Positions 34,276 to 42,991 of a stretch of DNA of 64,000 nucleotides are shown piece by piece. The stretch spans positions 124,001-188,000 of the forward strand of contig NZ_WEHU01000003.1 in assembly GCF_009183415.1 (NCBI RefSeq), written 5' to 3'. Position 1 is the stretch's first letter. Each line of letters opens with the position of its first letter. This stretch comes from Bacillus sp. B1-b2 (GTDB lineage Bacteria; Bacillota; Bacilli; Bacillales; Cytobacillaceae). The translations under genes and the position numbers were made by a program. Below the pieces are notes generated by a model, which made no database searches, had not been told where the DNA came from, and worked only from the letters and a program-made list of their open reading frames with translations.

Positions 34276-35577
34276 ATGTCAAAAATCACTTTTATTGGAG
34301 CTGGAAGTACTATTTTTGCTAAAAATGTATTGGGAGATTGCTTAATGGTGCCTTCCCTTGATGGATTTGAGTTTGCTTTACATGATATCGATGAAAAGCG
34401 CTTGAAAGAATCAGAAGCAATGCTGACTAATTTAAGAGACCGTTATAATAAAACCATCCATATTAAAGCATATTCAAATAGGAGAGAAGCATTAATAGGT
34501 GCTAAATACGTAATCAATGCTATTCAAGTGGGGGGCTATAAGCCGAGTACAATTATTGATTTCGAGATTCCTAAAAAATATGGTCTTCGTCAGACGATTG
34601 CTGACACAGTCGGGATTGGCGGAATTTTCCGTTCACTTCGCACCATTCCAGTTATGTGGGATTTTGCCAAAGATATCGAAGAAGTTTGTCCAGATGTCCT
34701 GTTTTTAAACTATACAAATCCGATGGCAGCATTAACAGGAGCAATGTTGCGCTATACAAATGTTAAAACAGTCGGATTATGCCACAGTGTACAAATTTGT
34801 AGCGAGCACCTGTTCCAAGCATTAGGAATGGATCATGAAGGAGTGGAAGAAAAAATTGCCGGTATCAACCATATGGCCTGGCTCCTTGAGATCAAACGCG
34901 ACGGCAAAGATTTATATCCAGAAATTAAACGCCGTGCGAGAGAAAAACAACAAACACAGCATGATGATATGGTCCGCTTCGAGTTAATGGACAAATTCGG
35001 ATACTACGTGACGGAATCGTCTGAGCATAATGCTGAATACCATCCGTACTTTATAAAGCGTAATTATCCAGAATTAATCCAGAAACTCAATATCCCTCTT
35101 GATGAATATCCTCGTCGTTGTGTAGAGCAATTGGAAGGCTGGAATAAAATGCGCGATGAGATGATCAACAATGATCAGCTTGCCCATACCCGTACACACG
35201 AATATGGTTCCAGAATTATTGAAGCGATTGAGACGAATGTTCCATTTAAATTTGGCGGCAATGTTTTAAATACAGGACGCTTAATTAGCAACTTATCAGA
35301 AAAAGCTGTTGTTGAAGTACCTTGCGTTGCTGACCGTAGTGGAATCACTCCATGCTATGTAGGAGATCTTCCAGAACAGTTAGCATCCCTTAACCGTACA
35401 AATATTAATACACAGCTATTAACAATTGAAGCAGCGGTTACGAAAAAAAGAGAGCACATTTACCAAGCAGCAATGCTCGATCCTCATACGGCCGCTGAAT
35501 TATCAATGGATGACATCATTGCGATGTGTGATGATTTAATTGAAGCACATGGTGACTGGATTCCAAAATTTCAATAA
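34276..35577 (+). CDS. melA: GH4 alpha-galactosidase
   Basis: This 433-residue NAD+- and Mn2+-dependent glycosidase of family GH4 hydrolyses melibiose-like alpha-galactosides through a 3-oxidation, elimination and addition mechanism in the cytoplasm. The NAD motif FIGAGSTIFAKN covers residues 6-17. The metal ligands are Cys169 (GLCHS) and His199 (GINHMAW). NYTNPM at 145-150 is the conserved substrate-binding stretch. The ATG at 34276 follows AGGAGG by 7 bases; an upstream in-frame start lacks a site. GH4 alpha-galactosidase (MelA) is favoured over alpha-glucosidase or galacturonidase by overall resemblance. No transporter is adjacent. Confidence 0.85.
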   Translation: MSKITFIGAGSTIFAKNVLGDCLMVPSLDGFEFALHDIDEKRLKESEAMLTNLRDRYNKTIHIKAYSNRREALIGAKYVINAIQVGGYKPSTIIDFEIPKKYGLRQTIADTVGIGGIFRSLRTIPVMWDFAKDIEEVCPDVLFLNYTNPMAALTGAMLRYTNVKTVGLCHSVQICSEHLFQALGMDHEGVEEKIAGINHMAWLLEIKRDGKDLYPEIKRRAREKQQTQHDDMVRFELMDKFGYYVTESSEHNAEYHPYFIKRNYPELIQKLNIPLDEYPRRCVEQLEGWNKMRDEMINNDQLAHTRTHEYGSRIIEAIETNVPFKFGGNVLNTGRLISNLSEKAVVEVPCVADRSGITPCYVGDLPEQLASLNRTNINTQLLTIEAAVTKKREHIYQAAMLDPHTAAELSMDDIIAMCDDLIEAHGDWIPKFQ

Positions 35578-35640
35578 TCGCAAACCATTTCGTTCCTATT
35601 ACAAAAAAAGTATTGACCATATAAAATGGAACTGTCCTCC

Positions 35641-35700
35641 CATTTTAAAGAGTGGTTAACAATTGGGGTTCAGTTCAAGGGTTAGCCACTCTTTAAAATG
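35641..35700. terminator. Long inverted repeat downstream of melA
   Basis: Arms of 20 bases (CATTTTAAAGAGTGGTTAAC / GTTAGCCACTCTTTAAAATG) differ at one position and enclose a 20-nt loop. It lies 63 bases after the melA stop. No T-run follows, so it may stabilise mRNA or be another type of element rather than a classical terminator. Confidence 0.55.
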
Positions 35701-35875
35701 AATGGCGAGATACAATTCACATGTATTGATTGTATATGGCAACACAAAAGATAACCATTTCGATGCCACTATTCTATATCCCTTCTGATTTTGGCGTCTT
35801 TTATTTATTAAGATATTGTTAACTATCATCAAGATAAGGATTTAATAATCAATTTTTCTCCCGCTGTTTTTAGAA

Positions 35876-35915
35876 AGAAAAGCCGATTTTCCTAAGTAGG
35901 AAAATCGGCTTCTCT
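35876..35915 (-). terminator. Terminator of the permease operon
   Basis: AAGCCGATTTTCCT-AAGT-AGGAAAATCGGCTT is a 14-bp stem flanked by GAAAAG and TCTCTTT, about 70 bases after the 35983 stop. Confidence 0.85.
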
Positions 35916-35982
35916 TTAACTATGTGAAGATATTTACTTAAACAAAACTATTCAACTTACACCTTTCTATGCTTGGTTATTA

Positions 35983-36903
35983 TTAATACCGATCTTTCCT
36001 GCCTTTTTCTTCAAGTCCAGACAAGATAATTTTCAATGCAATAATTAATGTCGTAAATGCTATAAGTGGAAAGAGCATTATCCAAGGATTTAGTAGAAAT
36101 TCTCGATAATCTGATCCTATTAAACCTGCCCATTCATTAGATAAAGAGAACTTCTTAGAACTGTCTGGTGATTCGTTCATTTGAATTTCTTTATCACCAC
36201 CAATAAAAATCCCTAATACGCCAAGATGAATAAGCAAGAAAAGTAACTGAATAAGTTCTTGAATAAAGAAAATAGCCACTCTTGGCTTTATCAATATCCA
36301 TATATGTTTTTTAAATAAATAATATTTACTTACTCCTGATAATTTTGCAATACTTATAAAGTCTTTGGTCAAAATAACTTTGATTTCATCGGATAAGAGA
36401 ATCGTTAATGGTGGTATACCAATTAAGACTAACAATATCCCTTGTGCAATTAAAAACGCTGGACTAAAACTATCATATAAAGCAGTAAGTGGTCCCAATA
36501 CAAAAAAAATAATGATAACTGGCGGAATAAAGTATGCTACATCCACTACTCGTTTAATATAACGCTGTGACTTTTTTACATAAAAGGCATACAAAATGGA
36601 GAATCCCACAGCAAAGATAAAACGCAAAAGGCAAATAAGTACTATATATATAATAGTGAATTTTGCACCCTCTATCACATTGTTGAACAAAGATTCACCT
36701 ATTTTGTTTGTTCCAAGAGGTGGATACTCTAACGGAGAAAATGGTGCTTTTCCAATAAGATTTCCTTCTTCGTTATATAACAATCTTGTAATAGACTGCT
36801 GGTTATCAGGCACAATTAAGTCAGGAAAAAAGCTAACTAATAGTAGCAAAAAGATATATAAAAGTCCTATTCCAATTTTTATGTGTTTAGTATGTTTCTT
36901 CAT
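35983..36903 (-). CDS. ABC permease of the peptide/nickel type (DppC-like)
   Basis: This 306-residue protein begins with a membrane anchor (about 12-29) and an extracytoplasmic loop containing FSPLEYPPLGTNKIGESLFN, the PxGTDxxGRD-like motif of OppC/DppC proteins in degenerate form. Five more segments follow, with a weak EAA-type loop near LSGVSKYYLFKKHIW. It overlaps the DppB-like gene by 17 bases and has AGGAG before ATG. No solute-binding protein or ATPase is encoded nearby, which is unusual. It may pair with ATPases encoded elsewhere. Confidence 0.75.
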   Translation of the reverse strand: MKKHTKHIKIGIGLLYIFLLLLVSFFPDLIVPDNQQSITRLLYNEEGNLIGKAPFSPLEYPPLGTNKIGESLFNNVIEGAKFTIIYIVLICLLRFIFAVGFSILYAFYVKKSQRYIKRVVDVAYFIPPVIIIFFVLGPLTALYDSFSPAFLIAQGILLVLIGIPPLTILLSDEIKVILTKDFISIAKLSGVSKYYLFKKHIWILIKPRVAIFFIQELIQLLFLLIHLGVLGIFIGGDKEIQMNESPDSSKKFSLSNEWAGLIGSDYREFLLNPWIMLFPLIAFTTLIIALKIILSGLEEKGRKDRY

Positions 36904-37786
36904 CTTTTGTCTCCTGCATAGTTGCGTCGTATCCAGTCCACTTCGATATTATATATTCCCCCAATTTAATGAGTATGTACGATGGTATGTATATCATAAC
37001 CAGAACCAAAATGAGAATGCGATAATCACCGATACCGTATACTTTAACAAATTTCATTATCCCATCCATATTAAATAGGATTTCTAGAATGAGTAGGCTA
37101 GAAATCATAAAGAGAATAATATTTTTAGAGTAACTTACTAGTGTTACCACCGTATTTCTTAGGAGATGAATAAAAAAAACATATCCTTCACTTAGCCCCT
37201 TTGATTTTAAAAACAAATAATAATCTTTTGACTTCTCTTCAGATATACTAGTGTGAAAGTATTTAAATAAGTGCAAAGCAGGTATGATACTTAAGCAAAT
37301 AATCGGCAAGAAGTAAATCTTTTCTCCGCCAAGCTCATAGATACTAATAGCGGAAAACTCAGTTATTTTGAAAATCCAGATAATAAACTGCTGCGCTAAT
37401 AGAATAATTAAAACATCAGGCATTGACTGTATGATAAAAAAAGAAAAATCTAACATTCTTTTACTTTTATTTGAGATTAAGCTAGCAATATACGTAAATA
37501 GGACGGCGAATACTACCGCTATAATAAATGAACATAAAAGAATGACAGCAGAATTAATATATTTTTCTTTCACCGCTTCGAAAAATGTGAGATTAGAACC
37601 ATTACTAAGTGGGATTGTAACTTCTTGAGGATGAACTAAATAGTAAAAGCCACTAGATATACCTTCGAGGAAGGGTACCATACTTCCTGTTTGCAATAAG
37701 AGAGGAAAACAACCAATCAGTACAATAACACATAGAATCAAAACAAACTCAATAATCATCTTCAGACAAGTACGCATCATACCCAT
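36887..37786 (-). CDS. ABC permease of the peptide/nickel type (DppB-like)
   Basis: This 299-residue protein has six hydrophobic segments. The first (about 11-32) is followed by an extracytoplasmic loop and the permease core with the EAA-like KSKGLSEGYVFFIHLLRN (about 199-216). Order and spacing (DppB-like then DppC-like) match the peptide transporter family. It lies 1 base after the stop of the lipoprotein gene upstream. Sequence conservation of the usual motifs is low, so substrate cannot be given. Confidence 0.75.
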   Translation of the reverse strand: MGMMRTCLKMIIEFVLILCVIVLIGCFPLLLQTGSMVPFLEGISSGFYYLVHPQEVTIPLSNGSNLTFFEAVKEKYINSAVILLCSFIIAVVFAVLFTYIASLISNKSKRMLDFSFFIIQSMPDVLIILLAQQFIIWIFKITEFSAISIYELGGEKIYFLPIICLSIIPALHLFKYFHTSISEEKSKDYYLFLKSKGLSEGYVFFIHLLRNTVVTLVSYSKNIILFMISSLLILEILFNMDGIMKFVKVYGIGDYRILILVLVMIYIPSYILIKLGEYIISKWTGYDATMQETKDEETY

Positions 37787-37787
37787 C

Positions 37788-38108
37788 TTACTCTAACCCA
37801 AATTGATCTTTTTTGAATAACATTTCATTACTAAAATATAGCACTACGAAAGAATCAGGTGCAGCACCATCCCAATAATAAGGTTCAACATCTTTATAAA
37901 CGACCTCGCCAGTTACTTCTTCCGTACCTATCATATCTGGCATTCCTAGTAAATCAATTACATCCTGATAAGGCATACTGCTTTCTAACTGATTATATTG
38001 TTGAATTGATACCAAGCCTTTTTTAGCTTCGTCTTTTCCCGAACAACCGACAATAATTCCAAAAAAAAGAACGAAAGCAAACAAAAATGTAGATTTTTTA
38101 TTTTTCAA
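37788..38108 (-). CDS. Small lipoprotein of the permease operon
   Basis: This 106-residue protein has a lipoprotein signal peptide: MKNKKS, a hydrophobic core, then the lipobox IIVGC with Cys at about residue 22. The mature part contains SIQQYNQLESSMPYQDVIDLLG, a pattern seen in BamE/DUF3862-like small lipoproteins. The TTG at 38108 is chosen because GGGAGG lies about 10 bases upstream. It heads the operon with two peptide-type permeases. It is too small to be a normal peptide-binding protein. Confidence 0.7.
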   Translation of the reverse strand: MKNKKSTFLFAFVLFFGIIVGCSGKDEAKKGLVSIQQYNQLESSMPYQDVIDLLGMPDMIGTEEVTGEVVYKDVEPYYWDGAAPDSFVVLYFSNEMLFKKDQFGLE

Positions 38109-38150
38109 AATTACCATTCCTCCCTTTATATGATTGATAATGTTAACCAC

Positions 38151-38449
38151 AAATGATATTCATATGATTGGGATTGTACCTTAATAACTAATACGCATAA
38201 CAATGAACAATGTTTCAAAATTTTGTAAAAATCTCATTTTTCCAATTATTTAATATTAAGGAGAGTCAGCCTATCCAACAGCACAATTTCTTCAAGTAAC
38301 CTACTTTTTTACTTTAATAAGGGAAAAGCGATGCCTGTTTTGAAGTATCGCACCTTATTTATGTAAATGGAAACATTGCTTCAAACACCATCTATGGAAG
38401 CAAATGTAGAGCAATTTCGTAAAGAGAGTAAAAATAAAAATATACTCAA
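38151..38449. other. Gap without a visible gene
   Basis: Promoter-distal AT-rich sequence between the permease operon and the esterase. I see no gene, clear promoter or strong repeat beyond short fragments that recall the intergenic repeat family (about 38290-38320). Confidence 0.5.
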
Positions 38450-38491
38450 AAAAAGAGAAATAATCAAAGATAAAAATTTGATTATTTCTCT
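38449..38491 (-). terminator. Terminator of the esterase gene
   Basis: AGAGAAATAATCAAA / TTTGATTATTTCTCT stem with a short A-rich loop lies 17 bases after the stop codon. Confidence 0.8.
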
Positions 38492-38507
38492 ACTACATCT
38501 ATGAATA

Positions 38508-39248
38508 TTACCATTCTAAAGACTCTAGGAATGATAGAATGTCTTGATGAATGGCATCCTTATCTTGTCCTAATGTCATCAAGTGCTTTGAATTAGAATA
38601 ACCTTTTATCCTTTTATGAAGAGAAGATACTTTTTCATATATATAATTAGCACTTTCTCTATATAATGGGTTATCTAATTCTCCGTACATTATAGATATT
38701 GGCTGCTTCACTTGAGGCAAGCCTTTTATAGTTAAGTCAATAAAATCCTTGAATTGCAATAAACTACTTGTTGAATTAACTTCTAACGCATCTATTTCCT
38801 TCGAAATTTTATCTTTTTCTTTTCCCTGCGATTGTTTATAGTATTTTGCATAAGATAGTACACGTTTTTTTAGCGAAAACACTTCATTCTTATATGGAAC
38901 AGACATAGTAACTATACCTGTAACATTCATTTTCTGACCAAGCTTTAGTGCTAATAGTCCACCTAATGACACACCAATGACAGCAATATGCTGATAACCT
39001 TCATTTTTTAAAAAATTGTACCCTTCTTCTGCACTTTCCCACCATTCCCTTGGAGTTGATAAAATTAAATGTTCAGCCGAATAACCATGTCCTTTATACA
39101 AAGGAGCATAGCAAGTATAATCCTCTCTATTTAGAAAGCTACCTAGTTTTTTCATATCAACCGTATTGCTTGTAAAAGAGTGTAAAAGTAATACCGCTTT
39201 AGAACCGCCTTTGTAGTAGAAGGGTTTTGGCTCGCTAATTCGTACCAT
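38508..39248 (-). CDS. Alpha/beta hydrolase, carboxylesterase Est30-like
   Basis: This 246-residue hydrolase has an oxyanion loop LLLHSFTSNTVDMKKLG (about residues 20-36) and the nucleophile elbow GVSLGG with Ser near 94. Later motifs are IMYGELDNPLY (catalytic Asp near 196) and YSNSKHLMTL (His near 226). Length and the FTSN and YKGHGYSAE patterns match Geobacillus Est30-type monoacylglycerol lipases/carboxylesterases. No signal peptide. Ribosome site AAGGGGGG. Single-gene unit. Confidence 0.85.
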   Translation of the reverse strand: MVRISEPKPFYYKGGSKAVLLLHSFTSNTVDMKKLGSFLNREDYTCYAPLYKGHGYSAEHLILSTPREWWESAEEGYNFLKNEGYQHIAVIGVSLGGLLALKLGQKMNVTGIVTMSVPYKNEVFSLKKRVLSYAKYYKQSQGKEKDKISKEIDALEVNSTSSLLQFKDFIDLTIKGLPQVKQPISIMYGELDNPLYRESANYIYEKVSSLHKRIKGYSNSKHLMTLGQDKDAIHQDILSFLESLEW

Positions 39249-39617
39249 ATCCGTTACCCCCTTATTCTGAAATGAACAATCCTATATATAAACAAAAAGG
39301 ATAATACCCCATTGAGGTAGTGCGATTATGGGTATGTAAGAAGCAAATTCAAACCTTAGAGCATATATGGATAGTTACTATTTATAAATGAATAGTCAAT
39401 TATTCTCTATAATTTCAAAAGTCTCACGTTTCTATACGAAAACGTTCTGTGCATTTAATTTTAAACGTAAGCTTTTACATATTTTAATTTTTTATCGGTC
39501 TCTTATGACAGGAACATTGCTACTATAATGCTTAAAAAAGAGCACTAACCTAACTTGTGACAGTACATTAAATAGGCTTCACTGAAGCAGGAATGATCTT
39601 TTATTTGCCTTTCATTG
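39249..39617. other. Gap without a visible gene
   Basis: A cre-like fragment (ACGTAAGCTTTTACA, near 39466) and a weak piece of the intergenic repeat (GACAGGAACATTGCTACT, about 39505) are the only patterns seen. Neither is strong. Confidence 0.4.
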
Positions 39618-39652
39618 AAAAGTATCCATAACCACTAAAATGGATTCTTTTA
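39618..39652 (-). terminator. Terminator of the DUF1349 gene
   Basis: AAAAGTATCCAT / ATGGATTCTTTT stem with one mismatch overlaps the stop codon of the DUF1349 gene. Confidence 0.6.
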
Positions 39653-40288
39653 TAAATAAGCATCTTTTGGATTATTAGAAAGTTCTTCTATTGTAAGGAA
39701 GTCAAAACAAACTTCTTGTTCTTTTCCTTGTGGGCTACAAGCATATAAGCCAGCTTGCAAAATCGCATCATCTGGTATATTTAAATGAGCAATCCTAATT
39801 TGATTCCAACTTTCTCCGTCTAATGAAAAATCAACATAACAATTCTTTTCTATCTTAGATATCCGATAGTATGTATGTACCTCTTTACTATCTATATATT
39901 GGGTTGACCAATCAGAGTAACCATCGTTTGTAACTACTGCCCCTAGTTTACTGAAACCAGATGAAATATATTCTGTTGAGGTCTTTACCCATACGTCCTT
40001 TGTAAAGCGAATCATCAATCCAGCTTGATCGTATTTTGACTTAGGCAGAGCTTTCACTTTAGTAGTCATTCTAAAATTTTTATTTGTTTTCGCAAATAAA
40101 AAATGACCATTATCCACTTGAAAACCATAATGGGTCCTTTGCCAAAAATCTGTTCCTTCATCTGTTTTTAATACAAGATTGGAAGAAGTCTTGTCCACAA
40201 ACCATTCTTTTGGCTCACTTTGCCATTCTAGCATGTCACTTAAATGTTCACTCTCAAAGTTTTCATAAAGAATCCTATTTTTATCCAT
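39650..40288 (-). CDS. DUF1349 (YesU-like) concanavalin-like protein
   Basis: This 212-residue protein shows the DUF1349/YesU pattern: an N-terminal WQSEPKEWFV strand, DFWQRTHYGF, then KYDQAGLMIRFTKDVWVKTSTEY (in parts) and a C-terminal QAGLYACSPQGK. The fold is a concanavalin-A-like beta-sandwich related to the C-terminal domain of GH43 beta-xylosidases. Members are found in plant-polysaccharide loci, but activity is not established. No signal peptide. GGGGGAAA precedes the ATG. Stands alone. Confidence 0.85.
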   Translation of the reverse strand: MDKNRILYENFESEHLSDMLEWQSEPKEWFVDKTSSNLVLKTDEGTDFWQRTHYGFQVDNGHFLFAKTNKNFRMTTKVKALPKSKYDQAGLMIRFTKDVWVKTSTEYISSGFSKLGAVVTNDGYSDWSTQYIDSKEVHTYYRISKIEKNCYVDFSLDGESWNQIRIAHLNIPDDAILQAGLYACSPQGKEQEVCFDFLTIEELSNNPKDAYL

Positions 40289-40677
40289 GTATTTCCCCCA
40301 GTAATTACTTTTGTTTTATAGTAATACCATTTTAACCTACAATTTAAAACTTCATGTGCAAATCAATTCTTTTTTGTGATTATTCAAATAATTATTACTA
40401 ATTTATCATCTATCCCACTCCTTATCAAGAACAGATAACTATATACCTTATTGCAATAAATTATTCTTTTTATCTCCTTACAAGTCAATCTTTCGTTTAA
40501 GTGAACTACCCCCTTCTCCCATGTACTTGTTGTTATATAGAAACATAATAAAAAGGCTTCCTATATGTAAATGGAAAGCCTTTTTATAATAGCTTGGTGA
40601 TAAATTGAGAATAGCCCATTAAGTGACTTTTAAAGAGTTCCCTCTATTACTCACTTAATATTTAAAATACTCATTCC
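40289..40677. other. Gap holding a terminator only
   Basis: Apart from the hairpin at 40551-40585 no feature is visible. Confidence 0.5.
40551..40585 (-). terminator. Terminator of the PadR-DUF1700-DUF4097 operon
   Basis: AAAAAGGCTTCC / GGAAAGCCTTTTT forms a stem about 95 bases after the DUF4097 stop. Confidence 0.75.
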
Positions 40678-41643
40678 TTATTCTAAGGTAACGTCAATAT
40701 CGCCATCTTTAGAACGGATATTTAATTTATCCTCACTCTGCCCAGAATTCGAAGATTTGGTTACAAGTTCTGTCCCATTAACCATAATACTTCCAAAACT
40801 ATTGTGGATATCATAACTTAGTTCTGATTCTTTGTTTGCCAATGCTAATTGAACATCACCAAAATTAGATTCAATTACTGATTGACCAAATAACTCTCCA
40901 TTAATATTTATTTCACCGTCTGTGCTTTCGATTTTCGTCCCATTACTAGTAAAATCGCGTAAAGTGGTATCTCCAAACAAGTTAATAAAATCTGCATTTT
41001 TAGTAATGTTCATTTTACTTAAATTAATATCTCCATCATTACTTTCAAGCGTAATTTCGGTTGTATTGACATTCGATGCCGTAATATTGCCAAATTTGTT
41101 ATGCACAGTCAGTGAATTCGCTTTTATCTCATTTATATTTACAGTCCCATCATTGGATTGAATAGACAAGTTATTTATATTCATTCCATCCATTTTTATA
41201 TCACCAAATTTATTATCAATATTTACATCGTCAAGGTCTGATACTTTAGGAATATACACTTTAATAATGGTCCTTTGAATGTTGCCTGATAGATTCATAC
41301 TAAAAGAGAATATAGATTTAGTATTTTTTTCTTTAAGAATGAGTGTGTTATTGTTAACCTCTTGAGTAATTTCATTACCTTCCATTCTCTCTACTTCCAG
41401 TCGAAATTCCTCAGAAGGAATTATCTCTATATCAGCATCTGCCACATCAATTTCTAAACTCTTAAATTCTTTTAAGTCCCATTCCTCTTGTTTTCTATCT
41501 TCTTTACCAACTGCTTTCAAGCCATCATCTGTTTGGATAATAGAAAATTTCGCCCCAGAGAAAAAGCCGATTGCAGCGAGTAGAACACCCATCACCATTA
41601 ATCCGCTAGCAATTAATTTACTCCGCCTTTTAAATTGTTTCAT
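40678..41643 (-). CDS. DUF4097-family exported beta-helix-like protein
   Basis: This 321-residue protein has a basic N terminus, one membrane segment (about 12-32) and an extracytoplasmic domain of repeating short beta strands with NKFGDI, SNDGTVNI, NKFGNI, SNDGDINL, LFGDTTL and SKDGDIDV turns spaced about 20 residues apart. This is the DUF4097 repeat pattern (LiaX/YvlB-related). It is the last gene of the common PadR-DUF1700-DUF4097 operon, with AAGGAGG before ATG and zero spacing from the upstream gene. Roles in envelope-stress sensing are known for relatives; here it is inferred. Confidence 0.85.
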   Translation of the reverse strand: MKQFKRRSKLIASGLMVMGVLLAAIGFFSGAKFSIIQTDDGLKAVGKEDRKQEEWDLKEFKSLEIDVADADIEIIPSEEFRLEVERMEGNEITQEVNNNTLILKEKNTKSIFSFSMNLSGNIQRTIIKVYIPKVSDLDDVNIDNKFGDIKMDGMNINNLSIQSNDGTVNINEIKANSLTVHNKFGNITASNVNTTEITLESNDGDINLSKMNITKNADFINLFGDTTLRDFTSNGTKIESTDGEININGELFGQSVIESNFGDVQLALANKESELSYDIHNSFGSIMVNGTELVTKSSNSGQSEDKLNIRSKDGDIDVTLE

Positions 41644-42243
41644 TTACATTGCCTCCTTGCGTTTGTTGCTAAACTTATCAAGTACTTTTTTCAGGAGTTT
41701 TACAATACCAGAGCTAACACTTTTAGAGAATCGGACAAAAGGAGAAAATAAAAGTATTCCTAAACCAACTGTTACGAATCCTAAACCTATAAAGAAAATC
41801 GAAGTTTCCCAATCTTGCATTATTACTGCACCTCCAGAAATAATGCTGAATATACCCGTAATTGGTAATCCAATTACAAGTAGGAAAAAAGTGAGTATAG
41901 TAACACCACAAACTAGTAATAAAGTTAATGCTAAAAGTATGATGACAAGAGCCAATGGCAGAGCAATGGGAGAAGCAATGGTAGCTAAGATAATAAACCA
42001 AATGGCGGAGAAGTTTTTCTTGGTAGTGTTTTTATGAGCATCCAGATCTTTGATAGCATAATCTGCTAAAATTTGAGATGCTACATATGCTGGGGATCCT
42101 AATCTCGCAATAACCTTACTAGTATTTTGTTCACCTGCTTCTTCAAAATATTGATGATAATATTCTATCGCTTCATTTATTTCTTCGTTTGGCAATTTCT
42201 TAATTTTCGATCGGAGTTTTTTTAAATACTCTTCTTTATTCAC
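41644..42243 (-). CDS. DUF1700 (HAAS-domain) membrane protein
   Basis: This 199-residue protein has an N-terminal helical HAAS domain (MNKEEYLKKLRSKIKKLP, then EAIEYYHQYFEEAG, residues 1-60) and three to four hydrophobic segments from about 78 to 178. Such proteins are always found with PadR-type regulators and DUF4097 proteins. The GTG start follows AGGAGG and overlaps padR by 8 bases. Confidence 0.85.
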   Translation of the reverse strand: MNKEEYLKKLRSKIKKLPNEEINEAIEYYHQYFEEAGEQNTSKVIARLGSPAYVASQILADYAIKDLDAHKNTTKKNFSAIWFIILATIASPIALPLALVIILLALTLLLVCGVTILTFFLLVIGLPITGIFSIISGGAVIMQDWETSIFFIGLGFVTVGLGILLFSPFVRFSKSVSSGIVKLLKKVLDKFSNKRKEAM

Positions 42244-42556
42244 CTTTTATACCTCCTAATAATACGGAATCGATTTTTTGCTTATGCACCAACCATTCTT
42301 GTAGAAGTTCTTGATACTTCTCTATTCCACTGGCTGTTATTCGGTAATAGCGCCGATTTCTCCCTTGAAATGGCTGATCATATGTTGTTAAAAATCCTTG
42401 TTTTTGTAGTCTGCGCAGTACTGGATAAAGTGTTGATTCAGAAATATCCATAATTTCTCGGACTTGCTGAGTGAGTGAATAGCCATATGCATCATCCTTT
42501 ACCAAGACTGCAAGGACACATGCATCAAGTAATGAGGAACCAAGCTGGAAAGACAT
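42236..42556 (-). CDS. PadR-family transcriptional regulator
   Basis: This 106-residue winged-helix repressor has the family segment DDAYGYSLTQQVREIMDISESTLYPVLRRLQ (given by its ends; residues about 21-51) and the wing FQGRNRRYYRITASG. It is the short PadR-s2 type without a long C-terminal dimerisation domain. GGAGGTG precedes ATG. Its promoter carries a palindrome at 42616-42630, which suggests autorepression of the three-gene operon. Confidence 0.9.
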   Translation of the reverse strand: MSFQLGSSLLDACVLAVLVKDDAYGYSLTQQVREIMDISESTLYPVLRRLQKQGFLTTYDQPFQGRNRRYYRITASGIEKYQELLQEWLVHKQKIDSVLLGGIKGE

Positions 42557-42614
42557 TTAATAAAAACACCTCCAATATATAATATTATACGTTATATAGT
42601 ATTAGAATAATCAT

Positions 42615-42644
42615 ATTATACGCCGTATAACATCCTACCGTCAA
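42615..42644 (-). promoter_or_regulatory. Sigma-A promoter with overlapping palindromic operator
   Basis: On the minus strand TTGACG, an 18-base spacer and TATAAT form a near-consensus vegetative promoter for the PadR operon. The palindrome TTATACG-C-CGTATAA (42616-42630) covers the -10 region, a fitting place for PadR autorepression. A second AT-rich palindromic piece lies at about 42582-42600. Confidence 0.7.
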
Positions 42645-42759
42645 GTTCTAAATTTGGTTATTTTTGGATAATTTAGCCGCGTTCAAATTGATTTGCCTTG
42701 CCTCATCCTGATCTCCGCCACAAATTAAACATTAATTTTAATGAAATAGCGAAAAACAA

Positions 42760-42791
42760 AAAACCTTTCAAAAGAGGAGTAGAAAGGTTTT
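42760..42791 (-). terminator. Terminator downstream of the DUF3231 gene
   Basis: AAAACCTTTC / GAAAGGTTTT stem with a 12-nt loop and A-run on the plus side. It lies about 200 bases after the 42992 stop. Confidence 0.65.
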
Positions 42792-42991
42792 ATAATGCAT
42801 GAAACATTATTCCATTTAATGCTTTCATTATAAATTGGCTTCATTAATCGTTCATCATTAGTCTGCTTCTATCGTTACATAAGAAAAAGGCACCTCCCTT
42901 AAATAAAAGGAAAGTACCCTTTAGATGTTAGATTATGATAACTTCCTAATAAAAATATACAATTCTGTATAGCTATGAAGATAAAGTGTGT

